Part shown: positions 24,633 through 34,948 of the stretch, piece after piece
Layout: each line of letters opens with the position of its first letter
How positions within the stretch are numbered: position 1 is the first letter of the stretch
NCBI RefSeq assembly: GCF_015624505.1
Contig: NZ_CP061379.1
Coordinates: 1,860,001 to 1,924,000 of the forward strand
Direction of reading: 5' to 3'
DNA: 64,000 nt
From: Bradyrhizobium commune
GTDB lineage: Bacteria; Pseudomonadota; Alphaproteobacteria; Rhizobiales; Xanthobacteraceae
The notes under the pieces: model-generated
What the model saw: the letters and a program-made list of their open reading frames with translations, nothing else
Databases searched by the model: none
Told to the model about the DNA's origin: nothing
Translations under genes and position numbers: made by a program

Positions 24633-26371
24633 GTGCTGTGACCCCGGCCAAACCGACTGAACCTTGGCGCCAGCGGCTGATCCGCAGCCTGCTCTACGGG
24701 CGCAATGTCGATCGTGCCGCCAAGGCTCGCGCGCGCGTTGGGCTCGCAATGCTCGCTTTCGCCGCGGTCTACCTCATGATCGGGGGCCGTCTTGTGATGT
24801 TCGCGATCGGCGCCGACGCCCACGGCGCGCGGCGCGCCGCGTCGCAAGAAGTCGTTGCGACCGCGCGGCCCGACATCGTCGACCGCAACGGCGCGATTCT
24901 CGCGACCGACGTCAAGGCGTCGAGCCTGTTCGGCGAACCGCGCCGCATCATCGACAAGGACGAGGCGATCGAGCTTCTGACCGCGACCGTGCCCGATCTC
25001 GACGAGGCCGAGGTGCGCGAGCGCCTGTCGGGACGGAAGGGCTTCGTCTGGCTCAAGCGCGAGATCACGGCCAAGCAGCAGCAGGACATCCACAAGCTCG
25101 GCATTCCCGGCGTGGGCTTCCTGCGCGAGAACAAGCGCGTCTACCCGACCGGCAACGAGGTCGCCCACCTCATCGGTCTCGTCAACATCGACAACCAGGG
25201 CATCGCCGGCATGGAGAAGTGGCTCGACAATCAAGGGCTCGCCGATCTCCATCGCGCTGGCCTTGCCACCGATCGCCTGCAAAAGCCGATCGAGCTGTCG
25301 GTCGATCTGCGCGTCGAGCATGCGCTGCGCGACGAGCTGCTCAAGGCCAAGGAGAAGTTTCACGCCAAGGCGGCCTCCGGCCTCGTCACCAACGTCAACA
25401 CCGGCGAGATCGTAGCGATGGTGTCGGTGCCGGATTTCGATCCGAACAATCCGAAGGAAGCCCACGATCCCGACCGCATCAACCGCCTGACCACCGGCGT
25501 CTACGAGATGGGCTCGACCTTCAAGGCCTTCACGCTGGCGATGGCGCTCGACACCGGCAAGTACGGTCTCGACTCGCTATGGGACGCGCGCGGACCGTTG
25601 CACTACGGCAAGTTCGCGATTCATGACGACGAGCCGAAGGGGCGCTTCCTCTCCATGAAAGAGGTATTCACCTTCTCCTCCAACGTCGGCGCGGCGCGCA
25701 TCGCGCTGTCGCAGGGCGTGGAGGCGCACAAGGCGTTCCTGCGCAAGATGGGCCAGATGGAGCGGCTGCGCACCGAGCTGCCGGAGAGCGCCTCGCCGAT
25801 CCTGCCGCGACGCTGGAGCGACCTGAACACCATCACCATCGCGTTCGGCCATGGTATCGCGGTCGCGCCGCTACAGGCCGTGATGGGCGTCAGCGCGCTC
25901 GCGAACGGCGGCCTTCTGATTCCCCCGACCTTCCTTAAGCGCTCCGAGGAGGAGGCGCGGGCGATCGCAAAGCGCGTGATCAAGCCCGAGACCTCGGACA
26001 AGATGCGCTTCCTGATGCGGCTGAACGCAGAGATCGGCACCGCCAAGAGGGCGAATGTCCCCGGTTACTACATCGGCGGCAAGACCGGCACCGCCGAAAA
26101 GGTGGTCAACGGCCGTTATGCCAAGAAGCGGGTGCTGACGGCGTTCACTGCAATCCTGCCGGCGGACAAGCCGAAATATCAGCTCCTGATCATGCTCGAC
26201 GAGCCGCAGCCGCTGAAGGAGACCTACGGCTTCATCACCTCGGGCTGGAACGCCGTTCCGACCGCGGGCAACGTCATTGCCCGTATCGGGCCGCTTCTCG
26301 GCATCGAGCCCCGCTTCGACCTGCCGCCCGCGGACCGCCTTATTCTTGCAGCATCCAGGACAACCCAGTAA
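24629..26371 (+). CDS. ftsI: Peptidoglycan transpeptidase FtsI (PBP3)
   Basis: A 580-residue class B penicillin-binding protein. A single membrane anchor spans about residues 37-60, then a PBP dimer domain (IVDRNGAILATDVKASSLF; YPTGNEVAHLIGLVNIDNQGIAGMEK). The transpeptidase domain has active-site STFK (296-299), SSN (350-352) and KTGT (485-488). It cross-links septal peptidoglycan together with the glycosyltransferase FtsW encoded about 6 kb downstream. Its start overlaps the ftsL stop by four bases. Confidence 0.96.
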   Translation: MSAVTPAKPTEPWRQRLIRSLLYGRNVDRAAKARARVGLAMLAFAAVYLMIGGRLVMFAIGADAHGARRAASQEVVATARPDIVDRNGAILATDVKASSLFGEPRRIIDKDEAIELLTATVPDLDEAEVRERLSGRKGFVWLKREITAKQQQDIHKLGIPGVGFLRENKRVYPTGNEVAHLIGLVNIDNQGIAGMEKWLDNQGLADLHRAGLATDRLQKPIELSVDLRVEHALRDELLKAKEKFHAKAASGLVTNVNTGEIVAMVSVPDFDPNNPKEAHDPDRINRLTTGVYEMGSTFKAFTLAMALDTGKYGLDSLWDARGPLHYGKFAIHDDEPKGRFLSMKEVFTFSSNVGAARIALSQGVEAHKAFLRKMGQMERLRTELPESASPILPRRWSDLNTITIAFGHGIAVAPLQAVMGVSALANGGLLIPPTFLKRSEEEARAIAKRVIKPETSDKMRFLMRLNAEIGTAKRANVPGYYIGGKTGTAEKVVNGRYAKKRVLTAFTAILPADKPKYQLLIMLDEPQPLKETYGFITSGWNAVPTAGNVIARIGPLLGIEPRFDLPPADRLILAASRTTQ

Positions 26372-26456
26372 TCAACCGGGTGGACCGTTGCCGCCACTGA
26401 GTCGGGATTTTCCCTGGCGATTCGGCTTTCCGGCACGGCATGTCGACTGGAAGACC

Positions 26457-27929
26457 ATGAAGCTGCGCGACCTCTTGGGTCAGGAAGTTTTGGGCAATGA
26501 TGCCGCGATCGAGCCCGCTGTCGCGGCGCTCGAGGTGAGCGGCGTTGCGCTCGACAGCCGCGTGGTCAAGCCCGGTGATCTCTTCTTCGCGCTCGCGGGC
26601 AGCAAGACCGACGGCGTGCGCTTCGTCGATGCCGCAATCGCGGCCGGTGCGGTGGCCGTGGTCGGCGATCACGCACCGGCGGATGGCAAGGCGACGTTCA
26701 TCGCGGTTGCCAATCCGCGCCGCGCGCTGGCGCTGGCCGCGGCAAAATTCTTCCCCCTCCAGCCTGCGACGATCGCCGCGGTGACAGGCACCAGCGGCAA
26801 GACGTCGGTTGCGGCATTCACGCGCCAGATCTGGGAGCGGCTAGGGCATGCCTCGGCCAGCATCGGCACCATCGGCCTCGTCTCGCCGAAACGCACGGTC
26901 TACGGTTCGCTGACGACACCGGATCCGATCGCGCTGCATCGCCAGCTCGACGAGATCGCGCGCGAGGGCGTGACGCATCTGGCGTTCGAGGCCTCGTCGC
27001 ACGGCCTCGATCAATATCGCCTCGATGGCGTGCGCGTCTCCGCCGGCGGCTTCACCAATCTGACGCGCGACCACATGGATTATCATCCGACCGTCGCGCA
27101 TTACCTCGCGGCAAAACTCAGGCTGTTCCGCGAGCTCGTTCCGCCCGGTGGTGCCGCGGTGATCTCTGCCGACCATGATTGCTCGGCGGAAGCGATCGAT
27201 GCCGCGAGGGCACGTGGTCTGCACGTGATGGCGGTGGGACGCAACGGCGATGGAGAAGGCGAGGGCATCCGCCTCGTCCATGCCGAGGTCTCAGGCTTCT
27301 CGCAAGAGCTCTCGCTTGTACATCGCGACAGGGCGTATGCTGTCCGGCTGCCGTTGGTCGGTGAATTCCAGATCGAGAACGCGCTGGTGTCGGCTGGGCT
27401 TGCCATCGGCACCGGCAGCGATGCGGCCAATGTGCTTGCGAGCCTGGAACATCTCGAGGGCGCCAAGGGCCGGCTCGAGCGTGTCGGTGAGCGCAACGGC
27501 GCGCCGATCTTCGTCGATTATGCCCACAAGCCCGATGCACTGGCGAAGGCGTTGCAGGCGCTGCGGCCTTACGCGAAGCGCAGGCTGATCGTCGTGTTCG
27601 GCGCCGGCGGCGATCGTGATGCCGGCAAGCGTCCGATCATGGGCGAGATCGCGGCTGACAATGCCGACGGCGTCATCATCACCGACGACAATCCGCGCAG
27701 CGAGAAGCCCGAGGCCATTCGCGCCGCGATCCTCGCCGCCGCCAAGGGCGCCCGCGAGATCGGCGACCGCGCGGCCGCGATCCGCGCCGCGATCGAGGAG
27801 CTTCAGGACGGCGATGCGCTGCTGATCGCCGGCAAGGGCCACGAGACCGGGCAGATCGTCGGCAGCGAGGTGCTGCCCTTCAGTGATCACGAGGCGGTTG
27901 CCGCCGCACTCGGAACGGGGGTCGCATGA
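26457..27929 (+). CDS. murE: UDP-MurNAc-L-Ala-D-Glu:meso-diaminopimelate ligase
   Basis: A 490-residue Mur ligase. It has the ATP site TGTSGKTSVAA (110-120), GSLTTPDP and the HGLDQYRLDGV segment, and the DNPR motif (411-414) that is diagnostic for meso-DAP rather than lysine specificity. GKGHETGQ near the C-terminus fits the family. It adds meso-DAP to the UDP-MurNAc dipeptide in the cytoplasm. The start ATG at 26457 (GGAAG upstream) begins 85 bp after ftsI. Its end overlaps murF by ATGA. Confidence 0.95.
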   Translation: MKLRDLLGQEVLGNDAAIEPAVAALEVSGVALDSRVVKPGDLFFALAGSKTDGVRFVDAAIAAGAVAVVGDHAPADGKATFIAVANPRRALALAAAKFFPLQPATIAAVTGTSGKTSVAAFTRQIWERLGHASASIGTIGLVSPKRTVYGSLTTPDPIALHRQLDEIAREGVTHLAFEASSHGLDQYRLDGVRVSAGGFTNLTRDHMDYHPTVAHYLAAKLRLFRELVPPGGAAVISADHDCSAEAIDAARARGLHVMAVGRNGDGEGEGIRLVHAEVSGFSQELSLVHRDRAYAVRLPLVGEFQIENALVSAGLAIGTGSDAANVLASLEHLEGAKGRLERVGERNGAPIFVDYAHKPDALAKALQALRPYAKRRLIVVFGAGGDRDAGKRPIMGEIAADNADGVIITDDNPRSEKPEAIRAAILAAAKGAREIGDRAAAIRAAIEELQDGDALLIAGKGHETGQIVGSEVLPFSDHEAVAAALGTGVA

Positions 27930-29305
27930 GCGCGCCATTGTGGACGGTTGCCGAGGTGGCGCGTGCGCTGGGCGTGACCGGATCATTCCCGGACACGCCA
28001 ATCGACTTCGTCACCCAGGACAGCCGGCAGGTGAAGCCTGGGAGCCTGTTCGTCGCGCTCAGCGGCACGCCGAGCGGCGGTTTCATCTCGGCCTTCGCCA
28101 GCGCACGCGACGGCTGGGAGTTCGCCGACAAGGCGGAAGCTTCCGGCGCGGTTGCGATGATCGTGCCGCACGAAATCGCCGGCATTCGCATCCCGCAGAT
28201 CGTCGTGAAGGACACGCTGATCGATGGCCTCTGGGGCCTCGCTCGTGCCGCACGCGCGCGCTTCAACGGCCCGGTGATCGGCCTCACCGGCAGCGCCGGC
28301 AAGACCAGCACCAAGGAATTTCTGGCGGCTTATCCGCAGGCCTATGCGAGCCCGTCGAGCTTCAACAATTTCTGGGGCGTGCCGCTGACGCTGTGCAATG
28401 CCAAACCCGACGCCAGTCTCTGGGTCGTCGAGATGGGCATGAACCAGACCGGCGAAATCGCGCGCCTCAGCGAGTTGACGCGGCCAACCGTCGCACTCGT
28501 CGTCAACGTCCAGCCGGTGCATCTCGAAAAGCTCGGCTCGCTCGAAGCCATCCGCCGCGAGAAAGTGTCGATTGCGCTCGGCCTGGCCGAGGATGGCGTG
28601 CTGGTGCTGCCGGCCGGGATCAAGGCACCCGACTGGAAGGGCAAGGTGGTGCGCTTCGGCGAGAAGGCCGAGGTGCACGAGGTCAAGCACGCGCCGCATG
28701 GCGAGAGCTGGCAGGTCGTGGCCGCGATTGGCAAGAAGGAGATCGCGTTCAGCCTGACGCCGGGCGCGCCGCATCGCGTGCACAATGCGCTCGCCGCGCT
28801 TGCGTCGATCCATGCCGCCAAGCTCGATGCCGCGACGCTTGCGATCAAGCTCGATCGCGTCGGCATCATGACCGGCCGCGGCGTCGAGCAATTGGTCGGC
28901 GGCGTTACCGTGATCGACGACAGCTTTAACGGCAATCCGGCGAGCGTTGCGGCCGCGCTGCAAAGCCTCCAGGCGCGTCGCATGACCGGAGGCCGCCGCG
29001 TCGCGGTGCTCGGCGACATGCTGGAGCTGGGCGACGATGCGCGTGGCTATCATACCGGCCTGACCGCACATCTCGCCGGTATCGACGGCGTCTACTGTGT
29101 CGGGCCGCTGATGCGCCACCTCTATGATCTGCTTCCCGCCGGCAAGGGACTCGGCTGGCACGACGACCCCGCCACGCTGAAGCCGAGCGATGTCGCGGGC
29201 CTGCTGAAGGCAGGCGATGTCGTGGTTGTCAAGGGCAGCAAGAAGATGTTCTGGGTCAACAAGTTTGTGCCGGGCCTAGTGGCCGCCTTGCAGGCAAAGG
29301 CGTAA
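27926..29305 (+). CDS. murF: UDP-MurNAc-tripeptide:D-Ala-D-Ala ligase
   Basis: A 459-residue Mur ligase with ATP-binding TGSAGKTSTK (121-130), VVEMGMNQTGEIARLSELTRP, and the C-terminal GDMLELG and VVVKGSKKMFW motifs typical of MurF. It adds the D-Ala-D-Ala dipeptide (made by the ddl product at 37.5 kb) to the UDP-MurNAc tripeptide. It is translationally coupled to murE by a four-base overlap. Confidence 0.95.
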   Translation: MSAPLWTVAEVARALGVTGSFPDTPIDFVTQDSRQVKPGSLFVALSGTPSGGFISAFASARDGWEFADKAEASGAVAMIVPHEIAGIRIPQIVVKDTLIDGLWGLARAARARFNGPVIGLTGSAGKTSTKEFLAAYPQAYASPSSFNNFWGVPLTLCNAKPDASLWVVEMGMNQTGEIARLSELTRPTVALVVNVQPVHLEKLGSLEAIRREKVSIALGLAEDGVLVLPAGIKAPDWKGKVVRFGEKAEVHEVKHAPHGESWQVVAAIGKKEIAFSLTPGAPHRVHNALAALASIHAAKLDAATLAIKLDRVGIMTGRGVEQLVGGVTVIDDSFNGNPASVAAALQSLQARRMTGGRRVAVLGDMLELGDDARGYHTGLTAHLAGIDGVYCVGPLMRHLYDLLPAGKGLGWHDDPATLKPSDVAGLLKAGDVVVVKGSKKMFWVNKFVPGLVAALQAKA

Positions 29306-29376
29306 ACTGCTTGGCGCGTGAGGCGAAATCTGCGTCTGAAAAGTCCGCGTGCGAAAGGCGTCATAGGACCGTCTGA

Positions 29377-30480
29377 ATGTTTTACTGGCTGATCGAGCTC
29401 TCCAACACATTTCCGAGCTTCGGTGCAATTCGCACCGTCCTGAACGTCTTCCGCTACATCACGTTCCGCACCGGCGGTGCCATCGTCACCGGCGCGTTGT
29501 TCGTGTTCCTGTTCGGGCCGTGGATCATCGATCATCTGCGCATCCGCCAGGGCAAGGGCCAGCCGATCCGGACCGATGGTCCGCAGTCGCATCTCGCCAA
29601 GAAGGGCACGCCCACCATGGGCGGGTTGATGATCCTGTCCGGCCTCACCGTCGGCACGGTGCTGTGGGCCAATCCACTCAACCCCTATGTCTGGATCGTG
29701 CTGGCGGTCACGCTCGGCTTCGGCTTCGTCGGCTTCTATGACGATTACCTCAAGGTGACCAAGCAGACCACGAGCGGGTTCGGCGGCAAGCTGCGCCTCT
29801 TGATCGAGGCGATCATCGCGATGGTTGCCTGCTACGCGCTGGTGCGGCTCAATCGCGATCCTGCGTCGACCGCGTTGACGATACCCTTCCTGAAGGACAC
29901 GGTGCTGCATTTCGGCTGGTTCTTCGTTGTGTTCGGCGCCTTCGTCATCGTCGGCGCCGGCAATGCGGTGAACCTCACGGATGGTCTCGACGGCCTCGCC
30001 ATCGTCCCCGTGATGATCGCGACCGCGAGCTTTGCGATGATCGCCTATCTCGCCGGCAACGCGGTGTTCGCCGACTATCTCCAGATCAAATATGTCGCCG
30101 GCACCGGCGAGCTCGCAGTGCTCTGCGGCGCGCTGCTCGGCGCCGGCCTCGGTTTTCTCTGGTTCAATGCGCCACCCGCTTCGATCTTCATGGGCGACAC
30201 CGGCTCGCTCGCTCTCGGCGGCATGCTGGGTGCGATCGCGGTCGCGGTGAAGCACGAGATCGTGCTCGCGGTGATCGGCGGCCTGTTCGTGCTGGAAGCG
30301 GTCTCCGTCATCGTGCAGGTAGTGTCGTTCAAGCTTACGGGCAAACGCATCTTCCGGATGGCGCCGATCCATCACCATTTCGAGCAGCTCGGCTGGACCG
30401 AGCCGCAGATCGTGATCCGGTTCTGGATCATCTCGGTGATGCTGGCGCTCGCCGGCCTGTCGACCTTGAAGCTGCGGTAA
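29377..30480 (+). CDS. mraY: Phospho-N-acetylmuramoyl-pentapeptide transferase
   Basis: A 367-residue inner-membrane enzyme with ten hydrophobic helices. Signature motifs are [10 protein letters not shown] (about residues 75-84), the catalytic Asp pair in [25 protein letters not shown], and MAPIHHHFE in the last cytoplasmic loop. It transfers phospho-MurNAc-pentapeptide to undecaprenyl phosphate to give lipid I. It follows murF by 71 bp and precedes murD by 7 bp. Confidence 0.96.
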   Translation: MFYWLIELSNTFPSFGAIRTVLNVFRYITFRTGGAIVTGALFVFLFGPWIIDHLRIRQGKGQPIRTDGPQSHLAKKGTPTMGGLMILSGLTVGTVLWANPLNPYVWIVLAVTLGFGFVGFYDDYLKVTKQTTSGFGGKLRLLIEAIIAMVACYALVRLNRDPASTALTIPFLKDTVLHFGWFFVVFGAFVIVGAGNAVNLTDGLDGLAIVPVMIATASFAMIAYLAGNAVFADYLQIKYVAGTGELAVLCGALLGAGLGFLWFNAPPASIFMGDTGSLALGGMLGAIAVAVKHEIVLAVIGGLFVLEAVSVIVQVVSFKLTGKRIFRMAPIHHHFEQLGWTEPQIVIRFWIISVMLALAGLSTLKLR

Positions 30481-30487
30481 TCGATCG

Positions 30488-31888
30488 ATGATCCCGGTCA
30501 CGTCTTTCGCGGGCAAGACAGTCGCGGTGTTCGGCCTCGGCGGCTCGGGGCTCGCCTCCTGCCACGCGCTCAAGGCGGGCGGCGCCGAAGTTATCGCCGG
30601 CGACGACAACGCCGACAATGTCGCCAACGCCGCGCAGACCGGTTTCATCACCGCGGATCTGCGCAACGTGTCCTGGGCGAATTTCGCGGCGCTCGTGCTT
30701 GCGCCCGGCGTGCCGCTGACGCATCCGGTGCCGCATTGGAGCGTGCTGAAAGCGCAGGAAGCGGGCTGCGAGGTGATCGGCGACATCGAGCTGTTCTGCC
30801 GCGAGCGGCGGCGGCATGCGCCGAACGCGCCGTTCGTCGCGATTACCGGTACCAATGGCAAGTCGACCACGACGGCGCTGATCGCGCATCTGACGAAAGT
30901 CGCCGGATACGACACCCAAATGGGCGGCAATATCGGCACCGCGATCCTGTCGCTGGAGCCGCCGCGCATGGGCCGCGTCCACGTCATCGAGATGTCGTCC
31001 TACCAGATCGACCTCACGCCCTCGCTCGATCCCTCCGTCGGCATTTTGCTCAATGTCAGCGAGGACCATATCGACCGTCACGGCACTATCGCGCATTACG
31101 CCGCGGTGAAGGAGCGTCTCGTTGCAGGCGTGCAGCCAGGCGGCACCGCGATCGTCGGCGTCGATGACGGTTTTTGCCGCGACATTGCCGACCGGCTCGA
31201 TCGTGCCGGCAAGAAAGTCGAGCGCGTCTCGGTGAAGAATCCGCTCGCGACCGGCTTCTCAGTCGAGCACGGCACCATCGTGCGCGCGTCTGGTGGCGCG
31301 AAGAGCGAGGTCGCAAAGCTCGGCGGTATCGGCTCGCTGCGCGGCCAGCACAATGCGCAGAACGCGGCCTGCGCCGCCGCCGCCGTGCTCGCGATGGGCA
31401 TCGGCCTCGATGTGCTTCAAAACGGTCTGCGCAGCTTTCCTGGCCTTGCGCATCGCATGGAGCAGGTCGGCCGCCGCGGCCAGGTGCTGTTCGTCAACGA
31501 CTCCAAGGGCACCAACGCGGATGCCACCGCGCATGCGCTGTCGTCCTTCGCCGACATTTTCTGGATCGCCGGCGGCAAGCCGAAGGCCGGCGGCATCACC
31601 AGCCTAACCTCCTTCTTCCCGCGCATCCGCAGGGCCTATCTGATCGGCGAAGCCGCGCAGGAATTTTCCGGCACGCTGGGCACGCAGGTGGCGCACGAGA
31701 TCAGCCAGACGCTCGACATCGCCGTCGAGCACGCCGCGCGCGACGCGGAAGCCTCGGGCCTCACCGACGCCGTCGTGCTGCTGTCGCCGGCCTGCGCCTC
31801 CTACGACCAGTACCGCAATTTCGAGATCCGCGGCGCCAAGTTCCGCGAGCTGGTGCAGGCGATGCCGGGCGTGAAGCCGGTGGTGTGA
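30488..31888 (+). CDS. murD: UDP-MurNAc-L-Ala:D-glutamate ligase
   Basis: A 466-residue Mur ligase. An N-terminal Rossmann half ([12 protein letters not shown]) is followed by ATP-binding [13 protein letters not shown] (119-131), [22 protein letters not shown], and [13 protein letters not shown] in the C-terminal half, with [19 protein letters not shown] near the end. It adds D-Glu to UDP-MurNAc-L-Ala. Two bases separate its stop from the next small gene. Confidence 0.95.
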   Translation: MIPVTSFAGKTVAVFGLGGSGLASCHALKAGGAEVIAGDDNADNVANAAQTGFITADLRNVSWANFAALVLAPGVPLTHPVPHWSVLKAQEAGCEVIGDIELFCRERRRHAPNAPFVAITGTNGKSTTTALIAHLTKVAGYDTQMGGNIGTAILSLEPPRMGRVHVIEMSSYQIDLTPSLDPSVGILLNVSEDHIDRHGTIAHYAAVKERLVAGVQPGGTAIVGVDDGFCRDIADRLDRAGKKVERVSVKNPLATGFSVEHGTIVRASGGAKSEVAKLGGIGSLRGQHNAQNAACAAAAVLAMGIGLDVLQNGLRSFPGLAHRMEQVGRRGQVLFVNDSKGTNADATAHALSSFADIFWIAGGKPKAGGITSLTSFFPRIRRAYLIGEAAQEFSGTLGTQVAHEISQTLDIAVEHAARDAEASGLTDAVVLLSPACASYDQYRNFEIRGAKFRELVQAMPGVKPVV

Positions 31889-31890
31889 GG

Positions 31891-32295
31891 ATGTCGCGGC
31901 GACGCTGGATCGGATTAGTGGTCGCCGCTCTTGCCGTTCCGATCGCCGCGGGCTTTGTCTTCGTTGTCCTCATCGACAATGTCATGAGCGGGTTCGGCGC
32001 GTGCCGCGTCGTTCGCCAGCGCGCGTTCGCCTCCCCAAGCGGCAGTCAGTTGGTCGTCGTGGTCTGGAAGTCGTGCGGCGCGACGGTGCCCGACAGCACG
32101 CAAGCCAGCGTCGTGGCTCGCGGCCGGACGTTCTCGCCTGACAATACGCCGACGTTCTTGAGCCTTCGGGAGCACTCGGATGTTGTCGTCTCCTGGGTAG
32201 GAGAGCACGCAGTCAGAATCGGCGTCATTCCCGGATCAATCCAGATCTACAAGCGCGATCAGCACGCGGGGGATGTCACGATCAACTACGACTAG
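31891..32295 (+). CDS. Small membrane-anchored protein inserted between murD and ftsW
   Basis: A 134-residue protein. It has a basic N-terminus (MSRRRW), one membrane segment (IGLVVAALAVPIAAGFVFVVLI, about residues 7-28) and a C-terminal domain with two cysteines: GACRVVRQRAFASPSG, then VVVWKSCGATVPDSTQASVV, ending VTINYD. The C...SPxG....W..CGAT...STQ pattern is one I associate with small DUF5412-like lipoprotein or membrane proteins; the match is from memory. GTGAGG abuts the ATG, and the gene starts two bases after murD, so it is co-transcribed with the cluster. It is not part of the standard dcw set; the function is unknown. Confidence 0.7.
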   Translation: MSRRRWIGLVVAALAVPIAAGFVFVVLIDNVMSGFGACRVVRQRAFASPSGSQLVVVVWKSCGATVPDSTQASVVARGRTFSPDNTPTFLSLREHSDVVVSWVGEHAVRIGVIPGSIQIYKRDQHAGDVTINYD

Positions 32296-32394
32296 GGCCG
32301 CGGTTGGATCTATCGCCAAAGTTATCCATTCCATTAACCCCCCGGTAACCAACCTCGGCGACCAATGGACGATCTCTGTCCGAAAGCGGCCGCC

Positions 32395-33546
32395 ATGCTC
32401 TCCCGTGAAGAACGCACCCCCTTTTCCGAGTGGTGGTGGACCGTCGACAAGCCGCTGTTCGGCGCGATCCTGGTGCTGATGCTGACCGGGGTCATCCTGT
32501 CGCTGGCGGCGAGCCCGCCGGTGGCGACCCGCATCGGGCTCGATCCCTTCCATTTCTTCAGCCGCCACGTGATGTTCCTGGCGCCGTCCTTCATGGTGCT
32601 GCTCGGCGTCTCCTTCCTGTCGCCGCGCGCGATCCGCCGTTCGGCGCTGATCATCTTCACGCTCAGCATCATCCTGATCGTGGTGACGCTGGCCATCGGC
32701 CCCGAGGTCAAGGGCTCACGACGCTGGATCACGCTGCTCGGTGTCAACATCCAGGCCTCCGAAATCGCAAAACCGTCCTTCGTCGTCATCGCCGCATGGC
32801 TGTTTGCGGAGTCGACAAAACGGCCCGAGATGCCGGCGACCTCGATGGCGCTGGTGCTGCTGTTGATGCTGGTCTCGCTCCTGGTGATGGAGCCGGATTT
32901 CGGCCAGACCATGCTGATCCTGATGGTGTGGGGCTCGCTGTTCTTCATCGCGGGCATGCGCATGATCTGGGTGTTCGGCCTTGCGGGTGCCGCCGCAGCC
33001 GGCCTGTTCAGCGCTTACTTGTTCGTCCCGCACGTTGCGGGCCGCATCAAGCGCTTCATGAATCCGGCGTCAGGCGACACCTTCCAGGTCGATACCGCGA
33101 TGGAAGCCTTCTACAATGGCGGCTGGTTCGGGCTCGGGCCGGGCGAGGGCATCGCGAAACGCAGCCTGCCGGACAGCCACACCGACTTCGTGTTCGCGGT
33201 GGCCGCCGAAGAGTTCGGCATTATCCTGTGCCTCGCCATGCTGGCGCTGTTTGCCTTCGTCGTCCTCCGCACGCTGTCGCGCGCCTATGCGAACGAGGAC
33301 ATGTTCTCGCGCTTCGCGGCCTCCGGCCTGGCGATCCTGTTCGGCGTGCAGGCTGCGATCAACATGTCGGTCAACCTCCAGCTCATTCCGGCGAAAGGCA
33401 TGACGCTGCCGTTCATCTCCTATGGCGGCTCCTCGATCGTGTCGCTCGCCTATGGCGTCGGCATGATGCTCGCGCTGACACGGCTGCGCCCGCGCACCGA
33501 GGTCGAGGCCAGCGGCCACGCCGAGGCGATGCGGAGTTACGCGTGA
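32395..33546 (+). CDS. ftsW: Septal peptidoglycan glycosyltransferase FtsW
   Basis: A 383-residue SEDS-family membrane protein with about ten helices. SEDS motifs include GPEVKGSRRWITL, QASEIAKPSFVV, EPDFGQTMLI, PDSHTDFVFAVAAEEFG and KGMTLPFISYGGSS. It polymerises lipid II at the septum as partner of FtsI. The ATG at 32395 (MLSREERTPF) matches the usual start; an in-frame ATG at 32365 would add ten residues. The ribosome-binding site is weak in both cases. Confidence 0.95.
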   Translation: MLSREERTPFSEWWWTVDKPLFGAILVLMLTGVILSLAASPPVATRIGLDPFHFFSRHVMFLAPSFMVLLGVSFLSPRAIRRSALIIFTLSIILIVVTLAIGPEVKGSRRWITLLGVNIQASEIAKPSFVVIAAWLFAESTKRPEMPATSMALVLLLMLVSLLVMEPDFGQTMLILMVWGSLFFIAGMRMIWVFGLAGAAAAGLFSAYLFVPHVAGRIKRFMNPASGDTFQVDTAMEAFYNGGWFGLGPGEGIAKRSLPDSHTDFVFAVAAEEFGIILCLAMLALFAFVVLRTLSRAYANEDMFSRFAASGLAILFGVQAAINMSVNLQLIPAKGMTLPFISYGGSSIVSLAYGVGMMLALTRLRPRTEVEASGHAEAMRSYA

Positions 33547-33723
33547 CAGGTCTCGTGTCCCGGACAAGCGCAGCGCCGAGCCGGGACCCAGACTGTCGCC
33601 ACCATAGGCCCGGTTCAGCAGCGCACCACGCCGCGAAGAGGCGGCGCGCTGCGTTGCGCCCGGGGGCACGAGCATCGTGTAGCCGGCTCGCAATGACGGC
33701 AAAGGCCTTGTAAAAGGGCGGTT
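33547..33723. repeat. Intergenic repeat-like palindromic stretch between ftsW and murG
   Basis: This 177-bp gap inside the cluster holds TGTCCCGG...CCGGGACCCA arms (about 33554-33592) followed by a GC-rich stretch with further small inverted segments. It resembles a Bradyrhizobium dispersed repeat (recalled, not checked). Hairpins here could modulate ftsW/murG message levels. An AAAGGGCGG ribosome-binding site for murG lies at its end. Confidence 0.5.
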
Positions 33724-34824
33724 ATGGACACGTCCCCCTTGATTCTTCTCGCTGCGGGCGGCACCGGCGGTCATCTGTTTCCGGCCGAAGCGCTCGGCGT
33801 CGAGCTGATCCGGCGCGGCTTTCGCGTGCGTCTCGTTACGGATGAGCGCGCGCTGCGCTATAGTGGGCTGTTCAGCAAGGACATGATCGACGTCGTCGCC
33901 AGCGAGACAGCACGCGGCCGCAATCCGTTTCAGCTCGCTTATGCCGGCCTCACGCTCGCCACCGGCACGCTGTCCGCTTACAGCCTGATCAAGCGATCGA
34001 AGCCGGTCGCCGTCGTCGGCTTCGGCGGCTATCCGACATTGCCGCCGCTGGTCGCGGCAAAGTTCGCCGGCGTGCCCGGTATCATCCACGACGCCAATGC
34101 CGTGCTCGGCCGCGCCAACCGTTTCCTGTCGAGCCGGGTCCGCGCCATCGCGACGTCTTTGCCCGGCGTGCTCGACCGCGATCCGGCGCTATCAGGCAAG
34201 ACCACGACCGTCGGCACGCCGATGCGGCCGGCGATCCTTGCCGCCGCCGCCGTGCCCTATGCCGCACCGGAGGTGAATGGCCCGCTGCGCCTGCTCGTCG
34301 TCGGCGGCAGCCAGGGCGCGCGCATCATGGCCGACATCGTGCCGGGTGCGATCGAGCGGCTCGAGCCCGCGCTGTGGAGCCGGCTGGTCCTCACCCAGCA
34401 GGTCCGTGACGAGGACATGGCGCGCGTGCGCGCGGTCTACGACAAGCTCAAGATCAATGCCGAGCTTGCGCCGTTCTTCACGGATTTGCCGGCGCGGCTC
34501 GCCGCGAATCATCTGGTGGTGTCGCGCTCCGGCGCGGGCACGGTGGCCGAGCTTGCCGCGATCGGCCGGCCCTCGATCCTGGTGCCGCTGCCGGGCTCGA
34601 TCGACCAGGACCAGTTCGCCAATGCCGGCGTGCTGGCCAAGGTCGACGGCGCCATCCGCATCCCGCAGACCGAGTTCACCTCCGACCGCCTCGCCGCCGA
34701 GATCTCCGGTTTTGCGGCCGAGCCGGCGCGCCTCACCGCCATGGCTGCCGCGGCGAAGGGGGCAGGCCGGCTCGATGCCGCCGAGCGGCTGGCCGATCTG
34801 GTGGTCAAGGTCGCGGGACGTTGA
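33724..34824 (+). CDS. murG: UDP-GlcNAc:lipid I N-acetylglucosaminyltransferase
   Basis: A 366-residue GT-B glycosyltransferase. It has the N-terminal loop LLAAGGTGGHLFPAEAL (GGTGGH 12-17), VVGFGGYPTLPP, GIIHDANAVLGRANR, and the C-terminal donor-site block LVVSRSGAGTVAELAAIGRPSILVPLP. It converts lipid I to lipid II on the inner face of the membrane. Family members usually have HEQN where HDAN stands here; the variation is conservative. Confidence 0.95.
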   Translation: MDTSPLILLAAGGTGGHLFPAEALGVELIRRGFRVRLVTDERALRYSGLFSKDMIDVVASETARGRNPFQLAYAGLTLATGTLSAYSLIKRSKPVAVVGFGGYPTLPPLVAAKFAGVPGIIHDANAVLGRANRFLSSRVRAIATSLPGVLDRDPALSGKTTTVGTPMRPAILAAAAVPYAAPEVNGPLRLLVVGGSQGARIMADIVPGAIERLEPALWSRLVLTQQVRDEDMARVRAVYDKLKINAELAPFFTDLPARLAANHLVVSRSGAGTVAELAAIGRPSILVPLPGSIDQDQFANAGVLAKVDGAIRIPQTEFTSDRLAAEISGFAAEPARLTAMAAAAKGAGRLDAAERLADLVVKVAGR

Positions 34825-34948
34825 CGCGAAAAAGCCCTTGTCTTCGCGTTCCAAAGCGGGGCATCCAGTAGGAAAGGCGCGCGGCTGATTTGGCCGTGAC
34901 CTTCGCCAGATGCCGCCTGCGCAAGGCGGCGAGGTCAGGGAACAGAGC

